Source: Symsagittifera roscoffensis (taxonomy: Eukaryota > Xenacoelomorpha > Acoela > Convolutidae). From it: a stretch of 64,000 bases of DNA. This document shows, piece after piece, positions 13,701 to 28,700 of this stretch. The first letter of the stretch is position 1. Every line of letters begins with the position of its first letter. Below the pieces are notes generated by a model. It ran no database searches, had not been told where the DNA came from, and was given only the letters and a program-made list of their open reading frames with translations. The stretch lies in assembly GCF_963678635.1 (NCBI RefSeq), contig NC_087062.1:98259705-98323704 (forward strand), read 5' to 3'. A program made the translations under genes and the position numbers.

Positions 13701-16700
13701 CTTGTACACTGAAAAATTGTCATCAGCCTGAACCTCTGGCCTGGAGATTACGAGCCGTAAGACCCTCTATCTTTGCCATGTGCGCTTGTAATATGGAACA
13801 CTAGCTACCAAAAAAGCGTGTCGAACACCTCCTTTTAAATCGCCCAAGTTTTGCATCAAAATCAGCCCTTTTTATAGTCGGGCTAGAAAAACATTCATAA
13901 ATTACATTACCCTTTTTATAGTCGGGCTAGAAAAACATTCATAAATTACAATACGCTCGCTAGCTCCCTTTCGCAATGAATTGGTGACTAAGCCGACAAA
14001 ACTTGAATATAGCCAACTGACAGTTGGAAAAGAGTAATGAACGCAAGAAAACTGAAAAAAAACGGACCTTTTTTTTCAAAAAACCTTCATTTTTTGAAAG
14101 TGGCCGTAAGGCTCTTTGAGTTTGAAGAACAATTTATGATGGACACTTTTTTGTTTAAATTAACTCAATTTGAGAAAATTGGATCAATAGGTAAAGCTGG
14201 GAAATCTGATAATTAATTTCCATTCTCGAAATTAGAAATCGATCGTGTTTTTCTTGACCTTTATATGGTGCTGTTCGATAGTAAAGTTTGCCTTCTTTTT
14301 AACAAAAAAAGAAGTGAACTGAAAAAAAATCAAAAGTCAAACCGCAAAAAATCAAAATTTAGCGAGAACAAAGTTTAAGACTTTTTCCTAAAAAACCAAA
14401 AAAATCTTCAAGACCTATATAAGAGTACTCACTAAGTTCATTACTCTTCAATGCTGACTACGTTCATTACTCTTTACCAGTTGTGCCCACATACAAACTT
14501 GAGCTCCAAATTTTTCAAAGCGCCTTAGCAAACAGACGAACGAACATATCAAACAGTTGGAATAGTGTCAATGAAATTATCAAAAAAGCAACTTTCAAAG
14601 AAAAAAATACCTGATGGCTCTTTGAATTTTCAGAACAACTTACAGTCAACCCTTAGAACTTAAGAAAATTAAGCCATACTAGAAAAGTTTCAGTTTTCGT
14701 AATTGTAGACCGTTATTTGTTTTTTTTTTCAGAAAAAGAATTTGAATTATAGTTCAAAAAAATCAAATCGCAAAAGAACAAATAAGGCGTGAACAAACTT
14801 AAGGCTTATCTCGAAAACGAGAAAGTAACGCAACCTATATAACTGTCTTCACTGCCTTCACCGACATTTAGAAGATTATAATCAACCTTCATATGACACC
14901 ATTTGAGGTTACTATCAGAATATTAGACTACCGGAAACCTTTGAACATGAAGAAACAGTTGACACAAAAAAATTATTCAAAGTGGCCAAGTGGAGATTCG
15001 AATCACTTGCGATACAACACAAACAAAAAGACAAAATTGAAAAATATTGATAAAAACCAAGATGCTCTCAATATTTCGTATGTCTCGATAAAAAAAATGA
15101 TGCCAAGCAAGACATTTGATTATTAAATTAGCAATGGAACACAACTTACGAAGCGAAAACAAAGCTGAAAATCTTTGAGCAGGCATCAGATTAGCCAAAA
15201 AATGATTTTGCGAAGAAGTCTAAAACCATCCGTGAAACTGCATTGACAAACACTTGCAACTATATTGAAAATTGCTTACAGCAGAAGAAAAATCCGCGAT
15301 GTGGCAACTAAGCCGACAAACTTGAGAAGACAAACGCAAGTCCGACTATTCAATTTTCACCTGAAAAAATTAAGTAGTTATTTTCGTGAAAAAAGTCTAG
15401 TTCCTGATTACAAGACATTCCTCTCATAAGTAAATACTTGCGGTACAATTAAAACCTTGCATTACAAGATATTAAATAGAAGACAAGAAAGTCGATAAAA
15501 CTACATACAAAAATTTAATACCTTGGTCTCGGATGATGTTTGTAAATAGCCTTAACAAGCGCTGAGAAACAATCAACGAGCTTCAACTAGGGCAAACACC
15601 GGGGTTGACCCTCGAAAACAAAACTGTACACATAAAAATATCCAAGCTACAAAACTTTTAAAAGAAAATTTTATTAACCTATCTCTCCTGAAACAGGAAA
15701 AATCATTTTTTTAATAATTGCCTCTGAAACTGCGAAAAATAAGTGTAATAAGCCGACATACCATACGTCTAGCACGTTGAGCCGAGAAAAAAAACAATAT
15801 AAATATTAGAAAAAGGAGTAGAAAAATATCTACAGAGCAACTTTCAATAATAGTGAGAACTTTTTGAATCAAAAGTTAAAAAACCCCAGCAAAAGTTGCA
15901 TTTGAAAAAAAAACGGAAAACTAGGACGAAAACCACAAAAACTTGCTTTTGAATAATTATGTTCAAGAAAAATAATTAGTACCCCAATTGAACTAAAAAG
16001 TAGTATTTGAATTTTCAAGAAAGTTTAGTGAAACTGAGCATGTCAGCGCAGCCTATACTTGCAAGTAACTGCAAGATTTTTTGGGAGAAAAGTTGTTTAT
16101 GGGAAAGAAGTCTAGTTCCCGATTACAAGTCACTTGCTCTCGCAAGAAAAAGTCGGAGCTGGTTTTCAACCAAAATAACACGAAATTAGCATTAAAAATA
16201 TAACTCTAACGTCATCTTCACATTTGTAGGAAAACTTATCTAAGAGGAAAAAGTCTATTTGCCAGCTAGACGGCACTTGTTGACGCACGAATAACAAACA
16301 TATGATCCAAAAAAAAAATCTGATATCCATAAACTTCCATGATTGCCATTTTTTCATGAAAATAAGCCAATTTTAGAAAACTGGAAAAAAACTTTATTCC
16401 GCAAGAAAGTCAAAATACAAAGATTCACATTCGAGACCAAAAACGATTTACGTTATTTAGCTCTTTGGTTATTGAAGAGTGAAAAAAATTCAAATAAACT
16501 TAGAAATAAATCAAAAACCACAAAAAAAAATTTTTTTTTGCCGAAATGAACAAAACCGCGCAATCTATTTAAAAGAAAACTAACTCAGTTGATTAACAAT
16601 TGAAAAGAAGGATAGCCGTTTGCTGTGCCGACCACATTCACAATTGCAACCACATTCATAATTACAAAAAAAAAAACGTTTTTCTTTTTTCTTCAAATTA

Positions 16701-19700
16701 GTGTCTTCTTTTGCGTGATGTGATCCAGAACTACACAAACCTACATTTTTAAGCTGTCTTTCAAATTACGACTGAAAGAACTTTAATTTGATATACCACT
16801 CAACCTATTCTGATGATTATTTGTGGCTCCTAATTTTGCGTAAAAAAACAAATATAAAAAACCTAAAACACGCCCGAATACCAAGTTCCTCCCCATTTTT
16901 GATGGTCGGAACAATAAATTTTTAGCTTTGAAGGGAGCAATTTTGTATCAATTCAATTACCAATGATTTAAGACCTCAGAAACAATATCTATGCTGGGCT
17001 ATTGAATCTTTTCAAAGAGCTATAAATAGAGAATAATTTCTTTACTTCAGGAGAAAAGATAATTAATCAAATGTCTTTAATTAAATAACTGAAGTAACGA
17101 AAATAATTGAAATTTGTTAGCATCTTCTGAAAATGAGACACGAAGGAAGAATTCCTCTTGAATCTAATTTGATTTATTTCATAAATTTTTCCTATAGAAA
17201 TGAAACTAAGTTTCACCACAACAATTATCATCTTAATAAACTATCCATCTAACATCAAAAATAAAGACTGCTCAGATTTTTTTTACCGTAAGGGTTAATC
17301 AATTGGAATGAGGACGGAATCATTTTGAGTGTCATTGATCCGTTTCAGTTCAAATATCTACACATTAGATTATCTTAAAGACATCTGTCAGGTGGCGATC
17401 AAATTTGAAATGAAGACCGGGAGGACGCAGACTGTGCACTTCTGTCGCTTTCAGGCGATTGAGTGTGAAACAATTGATTGTATAGCATGTTGGGAATAAA
17501 GTCTAAATTACTTTCGCCTTCCGTGGGATTTGAACCTGGGTTGCTATCGGCATCAGGGTAGTCTCGGTGACTCGTATGTATTTTAGGGAAAGGACGGTTT
17601 GAAAATGAACCCGTGATCGAAGCACTTGGTTCACATGACTCTGTTAGCCTCCACGATAACTCTAAAACACAAAGATTCTTCACTCTTCTAATAAACAACT
17701 TACTTCTCATCATTATCAACCAATTTGTGGGACGAAACCGATTAAAAAAAGAACAAAAAATTCAAATTTTTGGTTAATAGAGCTATCGTGTGACCAACTG
17801 AAAGCCAAGGCTTCGATACAACTGTTTGTTATTCAGTGTTGATTAAGTTATTGTTTTGAAGAGAAAGATGATGAAATCAAACCAAACCAAAGTCAGATTC
17901 AAGAGGAAGCGCTCTCAATATACAATTCAACTATTTTCCAGCTCAATGATTAAATTGCAAAATATACATTCAGATCTACATTTTAGGAGTTACGTAAGGA
18001 GGTAGAGCAAAAATTTAGATTTCAGAATTAGTAAAGTGTCTGGCGGCGCCCCAACTTGCCACCTTTGACCAGACCAACGACAGAGTTTAAACAGGATCTT
18101 AAAACTCTTCTAAAATGTTCCCGCTGAGAATGGTTAGAATGATGATGTGGTATACAGAATAAACTGAATGGCTGGGGTGAAATTGGACCAAGTGTACTGT
18201 ATTGGTCTTCTACAGATGACATTAGTCTCTGATATCTCATATATGAGTCATTATCGTAAGTAGACCTGGAAAACATACTGTATGAATATTCGTCTGCAAT
18301 GTCGCTCGAATCACTGACAGATCCATCCGACCGACTATTGTGACGTCCCCTTTCGTTTGTCTCAGAATCCGTAGTCGGTTCCAAGTGTGATGTATCTGTT
18401 GTGGTTCGGTATTTTGGGTTTCTGGGTTCCACAATCATAAGAGACTGTGTTTTGTCGCTGCAGGAGTGAACAAAATAGCCTCCGTCCTCGTCATCGTCCC
18501 CCATGTTACGCATCGCATCTGCGCCGTCGTAAGTCAATGCTGTCATGTTATTTAGAAGCCTTTCCCTAAATAACAACCAAAAAATGATCAATACAAAAGT
18601 ATTCACGGCCGGAAACCTAGTCAACAGATCATCGGAGATTTCTTATGAGCTAACGAAATCGACAAGCAATCAAAGGATTTTTCTTCATTTCAAACATACT
18701 AAAATAACTCTGAGAAAAAATCTGATTCCTCCCCAGGAAAACTTCAATTGAGTAGGAAACTGTTTGCGTGAGGTGACAATTCGTTACAAGCGACAATTCG
18801 AAACAATAAGTTCAGCGGCACGCATTAGATAGGGTTTTGAAAGTCGCCACTTGTGGTCGCTACTTGCGAATGTCTCGTTGTAACAAATTATCACCCATTT
18901 TTTTGCTATGGTGAACTGAATTTGTTACAATGTGAAGTCTTGTTTTCTTTCCGCTACAAGTTCTTGTTTTAAGTTTTACCATATTTCAAATTCTGCAATA
19001 TTACAAAATCTTGAAAAATTGTTGAAACTTTAAAAAGCCGACTGCGTTCCATAAAATAAGTTCATCGCTGCCTTCATTAACACTTAAACATGAAAATGTG
19101 CTTTCTCAGATGTTTTAGGTCATATCTTTTTCTTCCTGAATGAATGCTTCAGAAGTAAATGCAGTAAATTAAAGTAAAAGCAGCAATCAATTTAAAAGGA
19201 ATCAAATGTCAATCATAAATACGTCATAGAAGTAGCTACACTGCGCTAATTCATAGTCGTGGCAGGAATTCACTTCTTCAAAGACCCCGAGCTCCCTTTA
19301 AACTGGGGTGGGGGGGTTGACTAACAGGACTTCACCACCATTATACCATAAACTCATAATCTTATACCCAGCGTTTCAGAAAAACACACCGTGTTAGGCG
19401 CTGCAAATAATAAAAGGCAAAAAAAAACAATTATAATCTGCAATATATTACTATATTATATTACAATATATATAAATTTTTTGCCTATTGTAATGCTAAA
19501 AAAATTTAGGTTCAATTTTGGCATAACATTGACAAGAATTGAACCCACTCCCCTCCCCAGCAATAAAAAACGCTTTTTTGTCCAAAAATGTCCAACCATC
19601 CGGTAATTTTGGACCCCGCAAATCGAGTACCGCAGAGTATAAGACGAAGCTAATAAATAATTTCGGCTAATCAATGAATTAAATTCAGCTTGATTACTCA

Positions 19701-22700
19701 TTTCGCGAATTGCCCGTTAAGCTTCTAAAGATTAAAGAGCAATTCCCTTTTCGAACTTAATTTAAAGCTACTTCGATTTTAATTATTTCGTACGCAGGTC
19801 TAAAAATACTCAAAGCGAATCTGACTGGACATACCTGATTTTTATAGTTAGCTTCCGCTGTTCCATTAGCACACTGGCGTCGCTGTGATGCACGGGGGCG
19901 AGGAACTCGTCTCTCGGCACATTCGTGTCATTCGACTGCTGTTCTTTTAAAATGTTTTGATCTGCTTGTGAAAATGGTATGGTACCCGACTTCAGACGCA
20001 TCTCTTCGGGCTGAAATATTATCTAATTAAAAGCATTGCCTTATTTATTTCATACTTCAACTCAATTCCCTTCCTTATTTGGTTTTATTTCCATGTGATA
20101 AATAGTCCGTCGCTGCGAGTGAAAAATAATCGACTATCATATATGGCGGATTAATTAGGTCATCACCATCGCCCTTTCAGTCACGAGAGAGAGTTTTATT
20201 CTTCCATAACATTATTTGAACTAAATCGATTTTCTGAAAATGAAAGAAGTCAGCACAATAAAAAAAATAATTTGAAAAAATGCCTAACCAATTTTCTTGA
20301 TTTTCTCAGCTCAGGAACGCTTTAAAATTGGTTAAAACTATTTAATTTGGATTGTTTTAACCGAAATGTCACATTTTTTGTGGGCTCACTCCCCTTCAAA
20401 ATTAGTATTTATAGGCGAATGAGCCGCCTTTGGAACAGCTGAAGGGTTAACCGCCAAAAATAGATGCTGAAAAAAAGTATCAAAGAGAGACCCCCTTTTA
20501 ATGAGGAGACGGTCGGACCCTTCCGCAGAGGAGTATCCACGATCACCTCCCTCTAAAGACTTAATGAATGAAGACTCAACAACATCGACTTACGTTGAGA
20601 TGATTTTCCACATCTTTGCTCAGTTGCAAGTCTAGCACCATTGACAGGTTTCTCTTTACATTCTCAGCATCTTCGCTTTCGTCGTCTTCGCCCTGGATCA
20701 CAGACAATTTGGCGTCAATGACTGCCAGTGCATTGTCCAGATCCTCGATGCAACTTAGACTGTGGTTGACTCGTTTGGCGATGCGTTCTAGAATGAGCAC
20801 AAGGAGATGAGTTTTCTTTTGAATGGTGCTGAGGATTGCGGCTCCTGCCTGGATGTTGACAGTGTCTGTGAAAATCAGGTTCTCCGCGAAGACTGTTGCC
20901 ATATTGCTAACAGTCATCTTGTTGTGTTCGCTCTTGTCACTCACTCTGAAATGACAAAAATTACGCTGCAGAACACCACTCACTTTATAAAACAATGCAT
21001 ATTTCCAGACAAAATTGTCCAAAACGCAGACAAATCAATCCAGTCACAACTTTTCAAAAATTAGTTGAAATTATCACAAGTCGAGATATATCTTAAACAG
21101 TTTACTGCTACCATGAATATCTAATTTACATAAAAACAGCACTTTTTGTCGTGCATTCAAGACAGAAATTTGTTTCTCAAAATTCATTTTCAATTCTTGT
21201 TGAATGCAACATCTGTTGCAATTTAGAGCTTTCCACTTTTTGAGAATTCTAATTTCCAAACGTTCTCAAAGGTTAAAAAAATCTATTCATTTTGTGTAGA
21301 GTACAGTACCAGTACTGTACAAATACAAGGCCCATTTAACACAGTTCATCGCAAGAAGACGATTCTTGGACCAAAATAATAGTTTCGAGTTTTTTTAATC
21401 AGATGCTTGATACAAAGCTCTGTAGTGGGCAGAATTTATTTGAATGCGACTCCGCGACTCGAGACAGTTTTGATGTTGCAAATTTCAACTACATTTTAAT
21501 CAGAACTTGCTTTTCCCATAATGAGCTACTTAAAAACTATTAAAGATATTTGGAAAAATCATGACCCCTTTTTGAACCCGGGCCTTCAGTTTCGCTTTAG
21601 AAATATGGTATTATACTCTCTTTACAATGCCAGCGAGTTTTTGTATTATATGCAGGTCTTAATGACGTATGAAGCATGATATCATATTAATAACAGGCCT
21701 CATACGTCAAAGCCACGCATCACTTCAAATATTTGCTAGATTATAAAGTAAACAATGAACTCTGTTAAATTAATCAAAAGTGTTATTCCTATAAAAGCAT
21801 ATCTGGGACTTGTCGTGATCTAAAATAATATTTGACCGTTTTGTAAGAATAAATTATGTTTGACCTTTGCTCTCTCGTTCCGTTAAACTCTGCCAAAAGT
21901 TCAACCATCACATATTAAGCAATCTGTGAAATAATTTAAAGCATAGCGAGCAGAGAATCGAAATGAAAAATAAATCAAACACTCAAGGTGAAAAATTATC
22001 GAGCTGATTACATCACCTTACAGCATTTTTTTGAAAAAGTAATTGAGTAACACAAGATAAACTCCAACTATATTGAAAAAAAAATGGAGCAGTAGATGAA
22101 CTTTTTGCTGCTAGCGATTCATTGAAGTAGACTTCAGTTTTGAGTTTAAATTAGACATTATCTATTCTTCTTTTACCTACTCCTAAGTGTAGTATCTAAA
22201 CTACCCCTGTTGCTATTTAGTGCTTCTCAGTTATCTTATTAAGAACCTCCTCCTTTTTCTCACATCAGGAGGCGGGAGGGGGGGGGAGAGTGAGATTACT
22301 AATTAGAACTAAGTCATTTATTTATTTTTAAGTGAACTTTAGGAATTTTTAAGACGTCGAAAGTCGAACAGCGAAAACTGCTCAAGGAGCGAACGCGAAC
22401 TAAGTTTCACTTTTATCAGAAAAACAAAACAAAAATAAATTGACCTAGATAACCAAAAATTCTGCTCGCTGATTACAATTATGAACAATATAGGCCAGTT
22501 ATTGATAGATTTGCTATCGGCGAACTTTTGCTAGAAAATTTAATTTGAGTTAACAATTTTAATTTGACCAACTTGAGCAGATGCACGACTGTGGCGTGTA
22601 GTGTGTCGAAATGGGCGGATGGCAGTTTGGATATGTGTTGGAAAATGAGCCGCACTTTCTCCTCTTCGCTTTCAGGGTCCATAGCCATCATGAATCTCTG

Positions 22701-25700
22701 ATAGGCTGCGTAGGTGAACAGTGGATCTGGCAGCGAACGGAAGAACACCTTCAAAACAACCCCATTACAATCAACACCTTCATTACAGTCACGATACTTC
22801 ATCCTACGTCAAACTCTATGCGATCAATCTATACAACTCTTCAGTCGGTCAATCGAATGAGATATTTTCGTCACTGAAGTTCCAAACTCTTATATAATTA
22901 CCACTTAAACTCATTGATCTTTCAAAAAAGGATTGGTTATCTGCCTTCTAAGTGTCATAAAAGCTTTTAATATATTCTCCATTTTATCAGGGTCCGAACT
23001 CGTATATAATTGACAATTAAATTCGTTTGACCTCGAAACAAGGACTTGTTATCTGCCTTCCAAGAGTAATAAAATCTTTAAATAAATTTCAAGAGCTTTT
23101 ACCAAGTTATCATTACGGAAATATCTTAATATCACGCAATTATTAAATCTTCTGCATTCGAAAATTTATAATATCAAGGACAAGATTCCGCAGATTTTTT
23201 ATGCAGCTGCAATTATCATTAAATTAGTTCTTATTTACAAAACCGATCAAGTTTATTATATTATCTTTATAAAACTATTATAAAAAAGGTACCTTCACAA
23301 CATCAGCCGCTGTCCGCACGTCAAAATCATCCAGAGCCTCTTTGGCGTACTCTTCCGAATCCAGGGCTGCTATCAGACGTTTCTTCTCCATCTGGGACCC
23401 ATTCGTTCTGTATATGCCCTCTTTATTCAGTCCGTTTTCCTCGATGTAGCCCAGGAGGTCGAGGAGTTTCGAGGGCACTTGGTTCTCCTCCCGTTTGTAC
23501 AGCACTTCCAGGGGCACTTTGATGAACTTGGACTTCGGGAAGTCCTGGGAGGCCTGTGCCACTTTGCACTCAGTCAGAAGTCCTTCACACATTTTGTGAA
23601 TTGTCACCTTGCACACTGAAACGAAACAGTCTCCTCAATTCTAACATTCCACTCAAAGGCGAATATGAAAACACATTTCACAATAGATACACGAAAAACA
23701 AATGAAAATTCAAACAAAAAATTTGCAGCAGACGAAATTTAAACATTGAAAATCTACGAAACTACAAAAAACGACAACAATTGAGTGTTTAAGGAGGGCA
23801 TATGCTCACATGAACAGGAGACGAAGTCGTCGATTTTCTTCTTTCCACAGGGACACGTGTATTGTGGTGAGTGTGGCTTCTCTAGCAGCTGATGGCCTTT
23901 GATCTCCCGCATCCGCATCGACTTCTTGGTCCGCTTCCGCTTCGGAATGTAATCCACCTCCACTTTCTGTCAATCAAAAAGATGCAAATTATCACTTTCT
24001 TTTCAACCACCCTATAAATTTTATATTTGCATTTTAAAGTTTACATAAATTTAACATTTTCCCATTTATACGTAAGATATTTTGCCAAAACTAAAGATTT
24101 TTTTGGCTTTTTTCAAAGTTTTAATATTTTTCTAAAATTTTAAATGGTTGGAGAAAATAATTTACCCAAAATATTGCAAGAATGAGGTTTTTATTTTCGG
24201 AACACATAATTTAAACTGACAAACCTGGTTTTTGTCAAAGAGGTTGAGGATCCCTACGAAAGTTCGCACGAGGAAGGCTTTGGAGAGTGCATCTTTCTCG
24301 TGCTTCGCATCGAGCACTGTCCCACCTCTGCTCGGAGTGGACCTCACTCTATTCTTCGTGACTTTGTCGTAGTTTTCCATGAACATCTTCACTAATTGCA
24401 AGTACTTAATCGGCCGAAAGGAGCGACCGGTCTGAAACAAGGATAAATTAGTTCTGCGCAGGAAAGGTTACCAAACAAGTCTTGGTTTAATACAAAATAT
24501 GAAACCGTGTCAAGACAATTCGGATTGGATACTCCATGTTCAATGAAAGAAAAGCATAACAATGTTTAATCAAAAAATAATCAAAAGAATAACCAAATTT
24601 ATCCCCACTAATTTCTCCCTGAGAAATATTTCTATTCATAAGTTTCTTTTGATTAATTATACCCTCTATCTATTTTAGTTCACCAAAATCAGTTCAATTT
24701 TTCCTTCCCGCAGCAATTTCATCCAAAGATAATTATGTGTAATTCAAAGAACGGAATGCTTTAGATTCTACCTATTTTGAGTTATATAAAAAGACTCGAA
24801 ACTGATTCGCTTTCATCACAAAAACCCAAAACTTAGTGAAAAAATGTAAATAAACAGGAAGCACCTTTATCAAATTACAACATCTTCACAATCGAAGTGA
24901 GCGTTGAAAAAAAACACCCGAAGCCGGTGGATCGACCTGAGACGCCATAAGCAAGTTAATTAAGCGGATACAGCTCATTCTTTTGACACATCGGCGAAGC
25001 AGTATTACGCAACTACAAGCAATAACAAATAAGCTCAGGGACCTCAAAAAAACTTTCAAGACAATAAACCATCAAAATGAAAAAGAATTAATCGAAATAA
25101 AAAAAAATCCACGCAAGCAGCGCCAGCATCAACCCATCGGAAGATCGCTGGTTCAAAAAAAAATCGGCCATCGGAAAAAAAGACGAATTGAAATGAAAAT
25201 GCACACAAACACAGGTAACAAAGGAACCGATCGATGAGGCCGAGGCATCCACATCGGAGTGTCCACAGAAGAGCCGAAAGCGAACGTTGAAGAGTGAGAA
25301 GGAGACACTTCTACCACGAAGCTGTTTGATATCCCAAGGACTCAAGTTATAAACAGCGTTTTAAAATCCCTCTATCGAGAGAAATACGATCGTTACAAGT
25401 GGACTCGAATTTTGAGGACCTTACTGACCGATCCAAATGCACGCCAAGAAATAACACCTCCTGAAGAAATCAACGAGTGCGCCGCAAAGATAATCAGAGA
25501 GACAAGGCTGTAATCAGATTGAACTTCCTGGCAGCCAAAACACTACTACCAAACCAAAACAGCAAAAAACTTTCTAAAGTAACAGAGCTGAATAAAATCT
25601 ACTTCAGTGACCAGCGATTCGACGGCAATACAGCCACCAAATAAGTCGAAATGCAACAGTTGAAACGGCATCACAACAGTCGCGAAACGACAGCAAAGAA

Positions 25701-28700
25701 GAAAAGACGACAGCAGACTAGCAAAATGATAAATCCGAAATTTGGAGCAATTATTCGAGGGGAGAGAATTATCGAATCTAGCCGCCGCCGCCGCAGCGAG
25801 CCAATGAGGACGAGGAAGACAAGATCCAACAACAACAAGCGGTGGAACAAGCTAATTAAACAGCTGTTGGCAATCAAGCACACTCTGTTTCTGGCAAAGA
25901 GTTTAGTATTTTCAATAATTTGGAAACAACTAAAACAAACTGGAATACTTAGCTTACAAAAACAAATTGAATGAAACGAAACAAATAAAAATAGAAATAG
26001 TCTTTGATTACCATTTTTGTCAGAGAGGCAAAGCGCAGTTTCGCACCACTTACGATACAACACAAGCTAGCAGGGCAACTAGCCGAAAGAAAATTAGACG
26101 AAAACCGTCAAGTGAAACTTTTTTGGATGTCGAAAAAAACTACATCTACAACAAATTCATGTTTGTCTCGAATGAGGTTCAATTCGAGGAAACCATATCA
26201 AGAAACACAATCTACATCGTTACAAACCATTCAGAAAGATTCAACGAGCGGCATCTAATCCAACCCAACAATACATGGGACGCCTGTTGAGTCGAAAACA
26301 AAACTATTGTCAAAAAAATTGAGCTATAAAATTTCATAACTTGAAGTTTATACCCCCTCCTGAAACTCAGGCCATCAAAATTGCTTTCCCCCTTAAACGC
26401 CGCAATAGAAGGCGACTAGGCTATAAAAAAACATGATCCGAAAACATTGAAGCCGAGGAAAGCGATTACCAAACGTACCGAATGGCAAAAAGCTTCAAAC
26501 CATTTTAGAAATGTGAGTTAAAATAGCCTGATATGCTTCCAGGTATTTCACCAACTCATCCATATTGGCTGATACTTCTTTTCTTTCATTAGGATCCGAA
26601 CTCATGAGGTATGTCTACTATTTGAGAGCTGAGAAAAAAAAACACGACCAGAGGTAAGAAAAAAACAGAGGTAAGAAAAAAACACGACCAACACATACCT
26701 GTTGTCCACATTGCATCAGGAGATCAATTTTGAGAGAGGACAGAGTTCTGAGAAGATCATTCGTATCATTTAGACTCAGTTTCTTCATCTAAAATAGAAA
26801 AACGAGGAAACTTCATCGGTGTTTTATATAGTTCAGATGAGACATTTTCGAACTGACAGAGATTTATAGCTACCGTAAAAAACATTCCTTTTTCTTAAAC
26901 CATCATTAATTAAATTCCTAATTAAAATGCCCTGTTCAAGTTTAACTTCCGTAACCAAAATGTTCCGCCTGCGAACAAAAATGACTTTTATTATTTTTCT
27001 GCATACAATGTTCTTTTTTTCTTCTGTTCCTTTTTCTGCATACAAATATAAGAAGTTAAGGAAGTGATTCACTTCTTTGATCAACAATTACGCCACCGCC
27101 TAAGTACCATTTTTTCAACATGGGGGGGAATACTGCTTCTGGGAAATTAATGTTAAGCTTAGCCTAAATTAATCCAGTTAACGCGCTGATGTAACATGAT
27201 TAACAGTAAATATAAAAATAGACTTCAAAGTAAACATACATATTAAACGGAATTCATTTTCATATTAATTCATGGCTAGGGGCAAGATTATACGGTTGAA
27301 TCCTTAATTCAATTAGAGAAAAACGTTTTTAAAGAACATTTCAAATAACATTATAGATAGAAAAAAACAGTCACACAAGCATTTAAACATTATTCTGATA
27401 CTTTTCATGCTTTTTCTCGAAAAAAAAACAAGATCTGAATGGTGTTTTGAACAAGATATGAACGAAAAAATTGTTCTCACGTCAGCATTGCCTTGCTCTA
27501 CCAATATGTGATGTTGTGTGAAGGCCAACTCAAGTTTGCGATTTTGTGGCTTCTCAACTCTTTAATTGCGCGACCATTTCGATGTGCGAAGTCGCATGCT
27601 ACCAATTTGTGAACTTGATAGATTTTATTTTTATTACTAAAAAACTTCCAATAAAAATCTATATAACGAGGAAAAAAATATTCCAGAGACCATTGGTGTC
27701 CCCGATAATATCAACTAATAAATGAATTTTTCAATATTCAAAAATTCTTGAAGACTGCAGACAGTAGAAAATATTATTGAGATCAAAGAAACCGAAAAAA
27801 CAAGTTGATTTTTTCAAAAAGGATTTCGTGGGTAAAAGTACGTCACATTTAAGCAGACTGAAATTCAAAAATCATTTATGATGACTTTTCCATGTAGATA
27901 TTAGCCTCATATTGCGTGGTTTGATGAGAAAAACAAATTTTTTATGCCTATATGGGTGTTGAGGTGAGGACTTAGTTTTTGTTTTCAAGTTTATTAAATC
28001 TTTTTCCGGCACAACAGGCCACTACTAATCAGATATAGCATAAGACTCTCAAATCGTATAAATAGAAAACAAAAAAAATAGCAAACAGAGAATTGAAAAA
28101 AAGTGATGGACGCAAGGAAACAAATAAAAGAACTGACTTGTTTTCTTTTAAACGTCAACTTTCGAAATTCAAAGAAAAAAATAAATGGCCTTAGAGCTCA
28201 AGAACAATTTATGATTGCTACTTTTTAGATAACATTAAACCAATTTGAAAACTGGATCAATGAGTAAATTATATATTTCGCAGAGAAATCTGAAAACTAA
28301 TTTAACTTTGGAAATTACAGGAAAGTACTTATAGTGGAAAAAACTTAAACGCAAATTCAGGTTTTTGTCAACGCCTATTATTACTAAAAAACTTCAAATA
28401 AACCATCTTTTCATAAGCCAAGCACAAATAGTCAGAGCTAGCCTCTGTGAAACTAGCAATATTTGATTTCAAAGGCTTACCAGTTTTTTCCGTTTATGAA
28501 AAAGTGCAGATAGTGAAAACTGGTTTTTTCTCCCTAAAACGGCTGTTTTAAAGGATAATTTTGGACAACATTCAAAGCTAAATCCACGTTATTTTTTATT
28601 TAGACCCAGTGCAAATGATCAGAGCTGCCCTACTAAAAGAAACAATTTGGTTGCTATGATTTACCAAATTGTTTCTTTTAGTATCAGAAAAGGCCTGTTT

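Larger units (their letters stand above)
7179..17398. other. Large repeat-filled region between myosin tail exons
   Basis: Ten kilobases without a convincing gene. It holds copies of the CCAAC/TATA repeat family at about 7691, 11604, 12898, 13307, 14009 and 14540, a 44-bp tandem duplication at 13866, and tRNA-like DNA at 13728. A plus-strand open stretch at 7489-7640 ends in a good donor-like CAGCAG|GTATGT but has no acceptor partner that I can see, so it is not called as an exon. Confidence 0.6.

Noticed and set aside
14600-14640. Hammerhead ribozyme core (CCTGATGG near 14610)
   Set aside because: Lacks the CTGATGA and GAAA core elements in order, and other family copies do not conserve the motif.
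18028-18062. Read-through end GGKLGRRQTLY* as the myosin C-terminus
   Set aside because: Possible as an isoform, but AAAG|GTGGCA is a usable donor in phase with the next exons, so the longer tail is preferred.
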